Positions 9,701 through 17,236 of a stretch of 64,000 nt of DNA are shown here, piece after piece (within the stretch, counting starts at the first letter, position 1; each line of letters starts with the position of its first letter). A program made the position numbers and the translations under genes. A model generated the notes under the pieces. That model ran no database searches, was not told the origin of the DNA, and saw only the letters and a program-made list of their open reading frames with translations. The DNA is from Keratinibaculum paraultunense. Its GTDB lineage: Bacteria > Bacillota > Clostridia > Tissierellales > Tepidimicrobiaceae. The stretch lies in assembly GCF_016767175.1 (NCBI RefSeq), contig NZ_CP068564.1, positions 1,550,001 through 1,614,000 on the forward strand, read 5' to 3'.

Positions 9701-9851
9701 TAAAAGATTCTTCATTAACTAAACTTCTTATATTTAGCCAATCATAAATTAATTGGATATCATCAAAAATATATTCACTTTCTACATTGAAGGCATTTAT
9801 TCTTTCTTCGATTGTTAATGCTTTAGTTAGTGAAGGGTATGTTTGTTGCAT
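6783..9851 (-). CDS. lanM: Class II lanthipeptide synthetase LanM
   Basis: Bifunctional enzyme of 1022 residues, normal for LanM. It phosphorylates and eliminates Ser/Thr in the core peptide, then adds Cys to form (methyl)lanthionine rings. The N-terminal dehydratase half has the KPRNLYIQKAF lysine motif at about 275, the kinase-like loop GATDMHSENII at about 350 and the following IIDCETLL. The C-terminal LanC-like cyclase has GHGGIGILYA at about 838 and the zinc ligands in SWCHGTTG (about 895) and SLCHGLSG (about 938). All catalytic motifs looked for are present. The start is backed by a GGGGGG ribosome binding site. It lies downstream of the LspA-like gene and upstream of the reductase and both precursors. 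One synthetase for two differing precursors is known from two-component systems. Confidence 0.96.
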   Translation of the reverse strand: MQQTYPSLTKALTIEERINAFNVESEYIFDDIQLIYDWLNIRSLVNEESFNESLKIRNIKKENFAFALKNFTEYENSILYNYLEQQNWFQLFNMIFDTCNVNLNNIDKDQLVIPFSEYIKQEIFTQVKELKNISVSAKTIEEYIADCKSILSRMTWKCLIIELHQFKQHNELKGNDGHERYLDFIKRKYSSIDKIKSFYLKYPVLLRLLINRSQDFINSTMEMFKFIDGDYHKISNYFGLSDNKIIGFETSKGDTHQRGRSVSKLIFSNSKELIYKPRNLYIQKAFSSLINYFNENSGLMDLRTNNVYYAEKFTVEEVITHKECTNKNQLNNYYYRIGELIVLLGIVGATDMHSENIIASGEYPYIIDCETLLSQYEYDLEDNANLEVINDHILRLFAIGILPTKGFDNNVEGKGVDVSGLGGGQEEIYPTKVLVPINVYTDEMRFEYKYDAVIKANENLPKFKNKTITYHNYKNDIIQGFDDALNFVYRNRKEIIELIENTFQNLLVRQLTKSTAVYGDLLTFADHPHYLSDSKHLEKLFENNWANPYKDRRIVPYEVNDMLNMDIPIFFCNTSKNHIITSNYEYIEDYFPKSGLEITISRLKKLNMKEVNKEKLKLRILLGNYYELIDERDKKMPEISYQEDYLNKEKILDTCNKIAYKIMDLCYYSKSGKYVSWPYIDTTDGFYKITSIENGLYSGRAGILLFLNYLSKYTTDRNIIEFTEKVKNTTKDYGIYHHHGVFSGSLGEAYVLLKCNIDDPTYFKKLYSRYSKNSKYSKNNTYTGIDWLGGGASLVKLLDNNQNILTSKSLLYEEIAKIITTIKSNLDMFLEKESSIGMGHGGIGILYAMLIAQNKYGINCEKDIEKILDHTLNQIKDLNYYKNDYIHSKNHTSWCHGTTGLGIGAVACLKYLNDDRLVHFKELALRQAINDSNQNMSLCHGLSGNLDFLITCSLLSPQDRFTDYINSTSSQIANYFLEHGQARLQELDDFRDVGLFMGLSGVGYSLLRSIFPEEIPSVLTLD

Positions 9852-9893
9852 ATTTCGCCCCCCTATATATTAATGACATGTTAGGTTTTAGTA

Positions 9894-10553
9894 TTAATTA
9901 TTGTATTTTTTAATTACAAATAAGTCATTTTTAATGCCGTACATTAATAATGTTCCAATTCCTAATTGTGCATATATATCTTTTATATCAATAGCTTGTA
10001 AACCCTTAAACACTATAAAATCCAATGTATAACCCCAGAGAGCACTATCCATTATGGAACATATAACCATGGCATATGTTAAGATTTTTGTTAAATTTAA
10101 ATAACTATCTTTTTGATATTTTTCTTCACAATATCGGTAGAAAATTAATAGAACTATTAATACCATGAGCCTAGCAATAGTTGTAATCCAACCAGGTAAT
10201 GTTAATCCAAGAATATTGAACAACGCACTTATCTGTTCATTTTTAACTATCTTTAGCATAAATAAGTTTCCAGGAAGAGTAATTACTTTGTTACCTAGAA
10301 ATCTATAGATGATTAATTTTGCAATTTGATCTATTCCAACAAGTACTCCAATTGTTACTGCCATAAACTTATTAGAGAAATCATGCTTTTTTAAATAAGA
10401 TGTTATAAAATATCCTAAAAAAATATATATTAATATAGGTATAAACAGTGTAATATAATGTCTAAGTTCGTAAGCTTGACCAATTACAATTTTTCTTATC
10501 ATGTTTAAAATAGGCATGATGGCAAATGCAATTAAGTAAATATATTTGTTCAA
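9894..10553 (-). CDS. LspA-like (signal peptidase II family) membrane protein
   Basis: A 219-residue polytopic membrane protein with about six helices. It carries signal peptidase II signatures in order: GIDQIAKLII (residues 73-82), a KNEQISALFN block (104-113) standing for the usual N-x-G-A-A-F, MDSALWGYTLDF (168-179) and IDIKDIY (189-194). Asp169 and Asp192 align by eye with the two catalytic aspartates. It is longer than ordinary LspA (about 160 residues) by an N-terminal membrane portion, and the middle motifs are relaxed. It lies 42 bp before lanM. Possible roles are self-protection, if the product targets LspA or lipoprotein processing, or processing of a cluster peptide. The signatures point to the family but not to activity. 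Confidence 0.7.
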   Translation of the reverse strand: MNKYIYLIAFAIMPILNMIRKIVIGQAYELRHYITLFIPILIYIFLGYFITSYLKKHDFSNKFMAVTIGVLVGIDQIAKLIIYRFLGNKVITLPGNLFMLKIVKNEQISALFNILGLTLPGWITTIARLMVLIVLLIFYRYCEEKYQKDSYLNLTKILTYAMVICSIMDSALWGYTLDFIVFKGLQAIDIKDIYAQLGIGTLLMYGIKNDLFVIKKYNN

Positions 10554-10824
10554 ATCATTCTCCTCCTCTTTAAATCAAGTAGTATTTTCCAATACCCCTA
10601 ATTAATTTTATATTATTTTAATGGATCATTTGCAACGAAATACGGATTGACCCCTTAATTTTGGACAAAAACTCACTAATACTTCCAATATCATAATATT
10701 TCATTTTGCCCTTGGTTTATTGTACATTAATATTTATCTTCATCAAGGGTAAAGGCTACGCCCCTCAAAGCAGGCCCTTGATTTCAGCTAAATATTAATG
10801 TGTTAGGCACTTGAAGGCAAAGTA

Positions 10825-11652
10825 TTAAAGCTTTATTTTCAAAGGTTTTGCTGTTCCTTCCAATGTTTTATGGTAAAATTCTACTGGTGAAATATATCCT
10901 AAAGAACTATGGATTCTAACTTTATTGTAGAATTTAATATATTCAGATACTGCTTCATAAGCTTCTGTATAGCTTTTAAATTCGTACCTTGACAAACATT
11001 CATCTTCTAACAATCTATGAAAAGCTTCTATATGGGCATTTTTATTTGGAGTCTTAAATGGTATCCTTTCATGCTCTAATTTTAATTCTTTACAAGTATC
11101 TTGAAATTTATTGCTGATAAATTGTGGGCCATTATCTGACCTTATAATCAAGTTAATTTTCTTATTATAAAGTTCCCGCTTCATTAATCCCCTTTTAAGG
11201 GTTACGATTATGTCTTCAGTTTTACAAGATAATCCCATATGATATTCTACTATATTTCTATCATATACATCTAAAAAAGAAGCTATATAGAAGAATCTAT
11301 CTTCACCATGAATATAACCATATTTAACATCTACTTCCCAAAGGGAATTTGATGTTGTTATTTCTCTATTTATAGCTATTTTTCTAGGAAATTTAGGTTT
11401 AATTTTCCTTTGAGGCCTTAAGACCTCAAGCTCTTTACATAATCTATATACTTTTTTCTTATTTATAATTAAATTAAATTTCCTTCTTAACAATACAGTT
11501 ATTTTGCAGTAACCGTAGTACAATCCTTCTGTTTCAATGATTTTTAATATATATTCCTTTATTTGTTCATCACAAATATGATTGCCATCTTTATCAAAAG
11601 AGTAACCAGGAATTGGTCTACCGCCTTTATTTATTTTTGTATCTTCATTCAT
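10825..11652 (-). CDS. IS3-family transposase OrfB
   Basis: DDE transposase catalytic part (rve integrase core) of 275 residues from the first ATG. Visible are WEVDVKYGYI, RSDNGPQF and the HIEAFHRLLEDE region carrying the third acidic residue, then an RIHSSLGYISPVEF tail. The same frame stays open upstream without an ATG to the A8 run at 11795-11802, where it overlaps orfA. It is therefore almost certainly made as an OrfAB fusion by -1 frameshifting, as in other IS3 elements. Confidence 0.92.
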   Translation of the reverse strand: MNEDTKINKGGRPIPGYSFDKDGNHICDEQIKEYILKIIETEGLYYGYCKITVLLRRKFNLIINKKKVYRLCKELEVLRPQRKIKPKFPRKIAINREITTSNSLWEVDVKYGYIHGEDRFFYIASFLDVYDRNIVEYHMGLSCKTEDIIVTLKRGLMKRELYNKKINLIIRSDNGPQFISNKFQDTCKELKLEHERIPFKTPNKNAHIEAFHRLLEDECLSRYEFKSYTEAYEAVSEYIKFYNKVRIHSSLGYISPVEFYHKTLEGTAKPLKIKL

Positions 11653-11780
11653 ATCTTCAGTTTTAGTTCTTTTTTTAATATTGTAATAATAGGTAGACCT
11701 ACTTAATCCAAGAATTTTAAGGACAGTAACTGCAGTATATCCTAAATCAATCCATTTCTTCGCAATATTAACTTTATCTT

Positions 11781-12089
11781 CTATTGTGGGTTCGTTTTTT
11801 TTAAAAGGTCTTTAAGAATGGCAATTTCTAAATCTTTTTCGCCTAATAATTTTTTTAATTGCTCATTTTCTTCTTCTAGGGATTTAGCATTAATATTATT
11901 GGAATAATTATAATTTGGAATTAGTCCATTTTCTTTCTTTGACTCCCTAACCCAGCGGGTAACAGTTCCAGGGACTAAATCGTGTCTTCTGGCAACTAAT
12001 GTAGCATTACCAGTTTCCTCTACTTCCTTAATAATTTGACGTTTAAATTCTTCTGGATATCTTTTACCTTTACCTCTCAATTTAGACAA
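11781..12089 (-). CDS. IS3-family transposase OrfA (helix-turn-helix)
   Basis: A 102-residue DNA-binding subunit. The helix-turn-helix is in ATLVARRHDLVPGTVTRWVR, followed by a leucine-zipper-like segment (LEEENEQLKKLLGEKDLEI). Its last codons cross an eight-A run (11795-11802 on the plus strand as T8), the expected slippery site for making OrfAB. Confidence 0.9.
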   Translation of the reverse strand: MSKLRGKGKRYPEEFKRQIIKEVEETGNATLVARRHDLVPGTVTRWVRESKKENGLIPNYNYSNNINAKSLEEENEQLKKLLGEKDLEIAILKDLLKKTNPQ

Positions 12090-12177
12090 CCTCCCATTAA
12101 TTTTTATTTTACTAAATTAGTGTGCGATTGTCCAAATAGGTTAGGGGGCTTAATAGAGGTGTTATAAAGTATTAGTC

Positions 12178-13848
12178 CTATGAACTTGTTTTCAATAAAG
12201 AATTTGTCCTGTTATAATCAATATTTATTATTTCATCACATATTGTGAATAATCTTTCATCATGAGTTACAATAATAGTGATAGTGTCTAATTTATTTAA
12301 TTCCAATATGTTAATTAATTCATTGACACTATCTGAGTCTAGGGCTGATGAAGGTTCATCTAATATCAATAAACTTGGTCTTTTCAATAGAGCATGTAAT
12401 ATGGCAATTCTTTGATTTTCACCTCCCGATAATTCTGATATTTTTTTAAACCAAAACTTATCTAAATCAAAGTGATTATTATAAAATAATCCCATTAATC
12501 CCAATTCTTTAATTTGATTTTTAATTAACTTAATATTTTCTTTAGTGTTATCACTATAATTAAATAATGATAATACTGTATCCGACATAAGATTTGGAAA
12601 TTGTTGTACTACTGCAATGTTGCGTTTTCTAAGTTCATATAAATCAATTTCTTTTATATTAATATTGTTATATTTTACATTTCCACTTAAATTTTCACTT
12701 AGGAGCCCTATAATAATATCTATTAATGTTGATTTTCCAGATCCATTATGACCTCTAATTATATAAATTTTGTCTTTTTCAAACTTATAATTAAAGTCTT
12801 TTATAATATAAGGTTCCTTTTTATTCTTATAGGTATAGGAATAGTTAATATCATTTAATGATACTGAATTAATATTTTCTATAATTTTTGTTCCATTATG
12901 TTCTTTTTTCACACTATACAATTCATTTATTCTATTGAATGATACCTTAGTTTCTTGATAAGATTTTCCAAAGTTTAGATAATATTTTATGCATTCTATA
13001 ATCATTGAATAGTATGATAAGATAATTGTAAATTGACCTATAGTCATATGCCCATCTAATATAGACTTAGATCCCAAGACTAATATAACTGATTGTAATA
13101 ATAGCGTAATTATTCCATCTAAAGAATAAAAAAGATGGGCTACTCTATTTGCATTTATCGAATTTGTAAGTAATTTACTAAATGTAGAGTTTAATAGCTT
13201 AGAACTTTGATTAAAGCTACCATTTGTTTTAATATCTTTTATATATATATACTGTTCTGATAAACTTGTAAAAAATTTATTTTGACTCTCTTTTAATATT
13301 AAATTCCATTTATATAGAGGACTTTTTAAATAATTATAAAGAATAAGAAAGAAAGGTATACTAACTAAACTACAAATAAATATTTTAAAATTGATAGTAA
13401 ATAACATATAAAAAGAAAACAATATCGTGCCAAGGTTTGTAAAAAATCTCAGATAGTTATCTAAAAAAAAAGTAATTAGGCTATTTGAATCATTATAAAT
13501 CCTTTGGCTAAGGTAAACAGGCTTATAATCTGAAAAAAACAATATAAATACTCTCTTTAAATGCTCAGTTACATCATAAATTATTTGATAAGTAAACTTC
13601 AGTTTTAGCTTTGCCATTTGCATGTTTAAAACATAAGATAGTACCATGTTTAGTAATGTAAGAAGTATAATAGTATAAATAATTCGTAGAACAATATTCA
13701 TAGATTTAAGTTTAGTCAGATTATCTATCAATTCAGCATTTAGATAAGGAAATAATAGTCCATAAACCCATACAAAAATAGATATTATAGTAATTAAAAT
13801 AAACTTATATTTTTCCTTTCTGATAGTATTTACAATCAGTTTTCTCAT
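12178..13848 (-). CDS. ABC exporter of the lanthipeptide cluster (LanT-like, no peptidase domain)
   Basis: A 556-residue half-transporter. About six membrane helices occupy residues 15-300. The ATPase domain has Walker A GHNGSGKST at about 365, signature LSGGENQRIAI at about 471 and Walker B LLILDEPSSALD at about 490. It begins directly with the membrane domain, so it lacks the C39 leader peptidase found in many class II LanT proteins. The precursor leaders accordingly lack double-glycine sites. The leader protease must be elsewhere. It follows the propeptide gene by 68 bp and is separated from the biosynthetic genes by the IS3 element. Export of the lanthipeptide is the likeliest job; self-resistance is the alternative. 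Confidence 0.85.
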   Translation of the reverse strand: MRKLIVNTIRKEKYKFILITIISIFVWVYGLLFPYLNAELIDNLTKLKSMNIVLRIIYTIILLTLLNMVLSYVLNMQMAKLKLKFTYQIIYDVTEHLKRVFILFFSDYKPVYLSQRIYNDSNSLITFFLDNYLRFFTNLGTILFSFYMLFTINFKIFICSLVSIPFFLILYNYLKSPLYKWNLILKESQNKFFTSLSEQYIYIKDIKTNGSFNQSSKLLNSTFSKLLTNSINANRVAHLFYSLDGIITLLLQSVILVLGSKSILDGHMTIGQFTIILSYYSMIIECIKYYLNFGKSYQETKVSFNRINELYSVKKEHNGTKIIENINSVSLNDINYSYTYKNKKEPYIIKDFNYKFEKDKIYIIRGHNGSGKSTLIDIIIGLLSENLSGNVKYNNINIKEIDLYELRKRNIAVVQQFPNLMSDTVLSLFNYSDNTKENIKLIKNQIKELGLMGLFYNNHFDLDKFWFKKISELSGGENQRIAILHALLKRPSLLILDEPSSALDSDSVNELINILELNKLDTITIIVTHDERLFTICDEIINIDYNRTNSLLKTSS

Positions 13849-13916
13849 ATGATCTCCCTATTTATTATTCAGTAATATTTTTGTACTCTGTTACCATACT
13901 TACTTAGTTACCTATA

Positions 13917-14069
13917 TTAATTAATGCTTATATTTTTATATATATCTTCGTAGCTATGTGCATCTATCAAATCATCTTTTCCTGCTACTATTAAATCTGA
14001 AGTTCTAATTGATTGGTTAAAAACTAATAAGGATAATATTAAAATTAAAGCAGATAATCTTTTTTTCAT
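13917..14069 (-). CDS. Small secreted propeptide, candidate quorum-sensing pheromone precursor
   Basis: A 50-residue ORF read by hand. It starts MKKRLSALILILSLLVFNQS, a typical signal peptide, and continues with a polar acidic tail ending HSYEDIYKNISIN. The ATG has GGGAGAGAAGG just upstream. Size and design match PapR/Phr/SHP-type propeptides, which are exported, trimmed to a few C-terminal or internal residues and re-imported to bind an RRNPP regulator. It is transcribed divergently from just such a regulator gene (14190-15119) and is the first gene ahead of the exporter. No Cys is present, so it is not a lanthipeptide substrate. The active peptide cannot be read from sequence alone. Confidence 0.7.
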   Translation of the reverse strand: MKKRLSALILILSLLVFNQSIRTSDLIVAGKDDLIDAHSYEDIYKNISIN

Positions 14070-14133
14070 AGGCCTTCTCTCCCTTATTTAAATTTTTTCG
14101 AATTATCTAACTATTTATATGATATAATATGAT

Positions 14134-14139
14134 TGTCAA
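14134..14139 (-). promoter_or_regulatory. Candidate -35 box of the lanthipeptide operon
   Basis: On the minus strand TTGACA lies about 65 bp before the propeptide ATG. Downstream -10 candidates (TAAATA at spacing 16, TATAAA at 14) are imperfect, as expected of an activator-dependent promoter. The inverted repeat at 14142-14170 abuts its upstream side. Confidence 0.45.
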
Positions 14140-14141
14140 AT

Positions 14142-14170
14142 TTTCAACCCTATTCAAATCGGGGTTGAAA
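14142..14170. promoter_or_regulatory. Inverted repeat, probable regulator-binding site
   Basis: TTTCAACCC and GGGTTGAAA form perfect 9-bp arms separated by 11 bp, in the divergent promoter region. The repeat lies directly upstream of the minus-strand TTGACA, the position of an activator site, and between the TATAAT at 14123-14128 and the regulator start on the plus strand. No second copy was noticed in the window. Confidence 0.6.
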
Positions 14171-14189
14171 TTAGAAAGGATGTGCTGAT

Positions 14190-15119
14190 GTGTATAATCT
14201 TGACTTATTTGGAAAAGAAGTTCGCAAGATTAGAAGACAGCGAGGATATACACAAAAGTATGTCTGTAGCGCTTCTAATATTAGTATTGATACCATTAGA
14301 AAGATTGAGAATGGAAAAGTTACTCCTAATCAAATTACTCTAGAATTATTATCTCCTGTTCTAAAAGTAGACCTCAATGAATTACTTTTAAAGTATAGGT
14401 TTAAAAACTATGGTGATTTTATAAAAATAAAAAGCAAAATAGAAACACATCTAGAAAATGGTGAGTTTGAACAATTAGAATTTGATTTAAAAGTTGCAAA
14501 AAAATTACTACATCAAGAAAAATATAATGCTTATGTTAAAAACTTACTAAGACAATATTGTCTATTAATTAAATCTATCATAGTAAAAACAGAAATCAAA
14601 AATTATAGTAAAGCTTTAGACTTACTTATTAGAGCTTTAAAAATAACAACTCCCAATTTTGATTTATCAAATTATGATGACTTTGTATATAGTAATTTAG
14701 AGATTAGAATCTTAATGAATATAGCTATCCTTTTCAATAAACTTAGAACAGTAAATGAAGGAATTGAAATATTAAAATTTTGTTTGTCTATTATAGATTC
14801 TGATGATGTTAAACTTAAAATTAAGATATTATATAATTTAGCATATAATTATTATAGACTTGATCTTCATAAGGAATGTTTACATTATTGTAATGTCGGT
14901 ATAAGTACTTGTGTAAAAAACAATGTTCTTACTTGCTTATCCTTATTATATGCCCGTAAATCTATTTCTGAGTACTATCTTAACCATGACACATATAAAG
15001 ACTCTATTTCTAAAACTATCATACTATTTGATATATACAAACAAGAAAAATTAAAACACATATTCTTACAATCTTGTAGAGACATACATAATATTGATAT
15101 TAGTGAATGGATGATGTAA
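14190..15119 (+). CDS. HTH-TPR regulator of RRNPP (PlcR/Rgg) type
   Basis: A 309-residue cytoplasmic regulator. Residues 6-60 are an XRE-type helix-turn-helix (VRKIRRQRGYTQKYVC, then TIRKIENGKVTP). The rest is helical with TPR-like pairs, for example YNLAYNYYRLDLHKECLHYC and the region around residues 140-270. The architecture is that of peptide-pheromone receptors. The start is GTG at 14190 with AGAAAGGA nine bases upstream; a nearby ATG is out of frame. It diverges from the 50-residue propeptide and the exporter, with the inverted repeat between them. It probably activates the lanthipeptide operon when the pheromone binds. Repression is also possible. Confidence 0.82.
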   Translation: MYNLDLFGKEVRKIRRQRGYTQKYVCSASNISIDTIRKIENGKVTPNQITLELLSPVLKVDLNELLLKYRFKNYGDFIKIKSKIETHLENGEFEQLEFDLKVAKKLLHQEKYNAYVKNLLRQYCLLIKSIIVKTEIKNYSKALDLLIRALKITTPNFDLSNYDDFVYSNLEIRILMNIAILFNKLRTVNEGIEILKFCLSIIDSDDVKLKIKILYNLAYNYYRLDLHKECLHYCNVGISTCVKNNVLTCLSLLYARKSISEYYLNHDTYKDSISKTIILFDIYKQEKLKHIFLQSCRDIHNIDISEWMM

Positions 15120-15277
15120 TTGATAATAAATAGATATAAATATATATGTATATAAAGCTCAAATCAATGATAAACATCGTCTTTTCATATATTATTAGTA
15201 AGGTGAAATAATCTGTACTTTTGAGAAAAAGAATTCTCTTTTCTGCCAAGAATCAAAATAAGATTTAAATGGATCTA
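15120..15277. other. Short flank left of the second IS3 element
   Basis: AT-rich sequence with no supported gene. A minus-strand frame of about 25 codons ends at a TAA near 15200 and might be the tail of a gene cut by the IS, but nothing in it is recognisable. Confidence 0.3.
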
Positions 15278-15498
15278 TGTCAATAGTTTGGACAAAAATT
15301 TAGGTTTTTTTGTGGGTCTCCGCCACCATTGACAATCCAAACATAAATGCTTTTAGGTTTCTACCCGAAGGCGATAAACTCAAAGCAAGCTATGTTTTAT
15401 GCCTTCGTGGTGGAATATTGTAGCATTTATTTATTGGCTTATCAATGGCAAGCCCTACGGGTGGCTATCATCCCCTCAGGCTCAAAATCTAAAGCAAG

Positions 15499-16317
15499 CT
15501 ATGCTACTCTACATAGATTCTCATATTCATCTGGAGTCATGTAGTTGATTGATGAATGAATCCTTTTTCTATTATAAAATCCTTCTATATATTGAAATAA
15601 TATTAACTTAGCATGATTATGATCTATAAATGTATTAAGATATACGCATTCTTTTTTTAGTATTGCATGAAAACTTTCTATACAGGCGTTGTCATAAGGA
15701 CAACCTTTAGCACTATACGATAGTTTAAATTGCTTTGATTCCACTGTTTCACGATATTCCTTTGACGTATATTGTGAGCCTCTATCTGAATGTATAATTA
15801 ATCCTTTACTTGGTTTTTGGGTAGTTACAGCATTATCTAATGCCTTTAATACTAAGGATGTATCCATGGTCTTTGAAAAACTATATCCTACTATTTTTTG
15901 GGTATGCAAATCTAAGATAGATGCTAGGTAATTCCATCCATCCTTTAAAGTATGAATATATGTAATATCAGCGACCCATTTTTCATTTATCTTCGTTGTA
16001 GAAAAGTCTCTATTTAATAGGTTTTCACCTTGTTCATATACCTTTTTGGCTCTATGAGGTCTATATTTTTTAACCACAATTGATCTGATTCCTAATTTTT
16101 TCATATGCCTTTGAACCCGCTTAATGCTAATAGTTTCATAGCCCATTTTCATCAACTCTTTGCGAATTTTAGGGGCTCCATAGATTTTGTTACTATTATT
16201 ATAGATTGTTAGAATATCTTCTCTAAGCTTCTTATTAAGAGTTTTCCACTTGTTTCCAGGCTTTTCCTTATGCTTATCATAATAGGTGCTTCTAGGATAT
16301 TTTAGCACCTTGCACAT
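15499..16317 (-). CDS. IS3-family transposase OrfB
   Basis: A 272-residue catalytic transposase part. Motifs include WVADITYIHTLKDGW, IIHSDRGSQYTS and ACIESFHAILKKE, giving the D, D and E of the catalytic triad, and the usual RKRIHSSINYMTPDEY end. The frame is open upstream to the A7 run of orfA, so an OrfAB fusion by -1 frameshifting is expected. Confidence 0.93.
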   Translation of the reverse strand: MCKVLKYPRSTYYDKHKEKPGNKWKTLNKKLREDILTIYNNSNKIYGAPKIRKELMKMGYETISIKRVQRHMKKLGIRSIVVKKYRPHRAKKVYEQGENLLNRDFSTTKINEKWVADITYIHTLKDGWNYLASILDLHTQKIVGYSFSKTMDTSLVLKALDNAVTTQKPSKGLIIHSDRGSQYTSKEYRETVESKQFKLSYSAKGCPYDNACIESFHAILKKECVYLNTFIDHNHAKLILFQYIEGFYNRKRIHSSINYMTPDEYENLCRVA

Positions 16318-16376
16318 AGTATCTATGCTGTGTTCCTTAGAATTAGCTTTTATTATTTCAAATATAATATCAGGAT

Positions 16377-16643
16377 TTATTTGGTTGCGAATATGGCCAT
16401 AGCTTTTTTTAATATATCATTTTCTTCCTTAAGTCTTGCATTTTCCTTCTTGATTTTTAGAATTTCTTCAAGATTTGTGGTATCTCCCTTTACATCTATC
16501 GGTGTTTTCTTCTTTACCCAATTACGTATTGCTGTTTGGCTTAGGCCATATTCGTCTGCTACTTCCCTAACTGTTTTTCCTGATAATACTAACTCTGCAA
16601 TCATTATTTTGAATTCATCTGTATAAGTTTTTCTTTTAGACAT
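16377..16643 (-). CDS. IS3-family transposase OrfA
   Basis: An 88-residue helix-turn-helix protein (TVREVADEYGLSQTAIRNW) with a coiled-coil end (KENARLKEENDILKKAM). The AAAAAAAG near its 3' end (about 16405-16412) is the likely slippery site leading into orfB. Confidence 0.92.
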   Translation of the reverse strand: MSKRKTYTDEFKIMIAELVLSGKTVREVADEYGLSQTAIRNWVKKKTPIDVKGDTTNLEEILKIKKENARLKEENDILKKAMAIFATK

Positions 16644-16690
16644 TTTATGGACACTTCCTTCCTCATTTAGTAGTATATAAAAAACCTTAT

Positions 16691-17236
16691 TTAGTGTCCA
16701 TACTTATATACTAACATCAAAATTCTCCCTGGATTTGCTATTAAAAACTCAATTATTTTATATTCTGTTGATGTTAATTTTAATTGTTTATTAAAATATG
16801 TGACGTTTTTGTTGTTGCAATCAACGACAACCTCATCTTTTGTAATTATTTTTTCAGTAGTAACAGGAATTCTTTTCATTTGTTTAATCATTGAAGATAT
16901 TCTAGCTCTTAATTCTTCATTATTAAAAGGTTTTGTTATATAATCTACCGCCCCTCCTCGTAACCCCTTTATTTTATCTATATCAGAGGAAAGGGCTGTC
17001 AACATAAATACCGGTATGTTGAAATTTGATTTTATTTTGTATAGAATTTCTAAACCACTTTCACCAGGTAACATTATATCTAAAACTATTAATGCAATAT
17101 CTTTATTAGAATTTAATATTTCTGTTACTTTAGAGCCTTCATTTAAAACAATTGCTTCATAACCCTCAAATTCAACATTCATTTTGACTATATCACAAAT
17201 ATCTTGATCATCATCAATTATCAAAATTTTGTACAT
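16691..17236 (-). pseudogene. OmpR-family response regulator truncated by IS3
   Basis: The receiver domain is intact (acidic pair LIIDDD, phosphosite Asp53 in IVLDIMLPG, conserved Lys in ITKPF). The winged-helix domain breaks off after IEFLIANPGRIL, and the last dozen codons come from the IS end. About 45 C-terminal residues, including the recognition helix and wing, are missing, so DNA binding should be lost. No partner kinase remains nearby. It is distinct from the duplicated regulator and may be a relic of an earlier regulatory system of the island. Confidence 0.85.

Larger units (their letters stand above)
10648..12150 (-). mobile_element. IS3-family insertion sequence within the lanthipeptide operon
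   Basis: Two overlapping transposase frames lie between imperfect inverted ends. The left end runs TGACCCCTTAATTTTGGACA from 10648, and the right end, read inward, has CCCCTAACCTATTTGGACA from about 12149. It separates the exporter gene from the LspA-like and lanM genes, so downstream expression may depend on readthrough or on a promoter in the element. Exact ends are approximate. Confidence 0.8.
15278..16716 (-). mobile_element. IS3-family (IS150-like) insertion sequence
   Basis: Two transposase frames lie between imperfect inverted ends. The left end is TGTCAATAGTTTGGACA from 15278. The right end read inward is TGT...AAGTATGGACAC from 16716, both followed by AGG and a T-run. About 200 bp of non-coding sequence with a repeated AAGCAAGCTATG lies between the orfB stop and the left end. 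Insertion truncated the response regulator gene to its right. Confidence 0.8.

Noticed and set aside
15347-15544. Plus-strand ORF at the left part of the second IS3 element
   Set aside because: It overlaps the orfB end in antisense and the non-coding IS tail, with no codon or family support.
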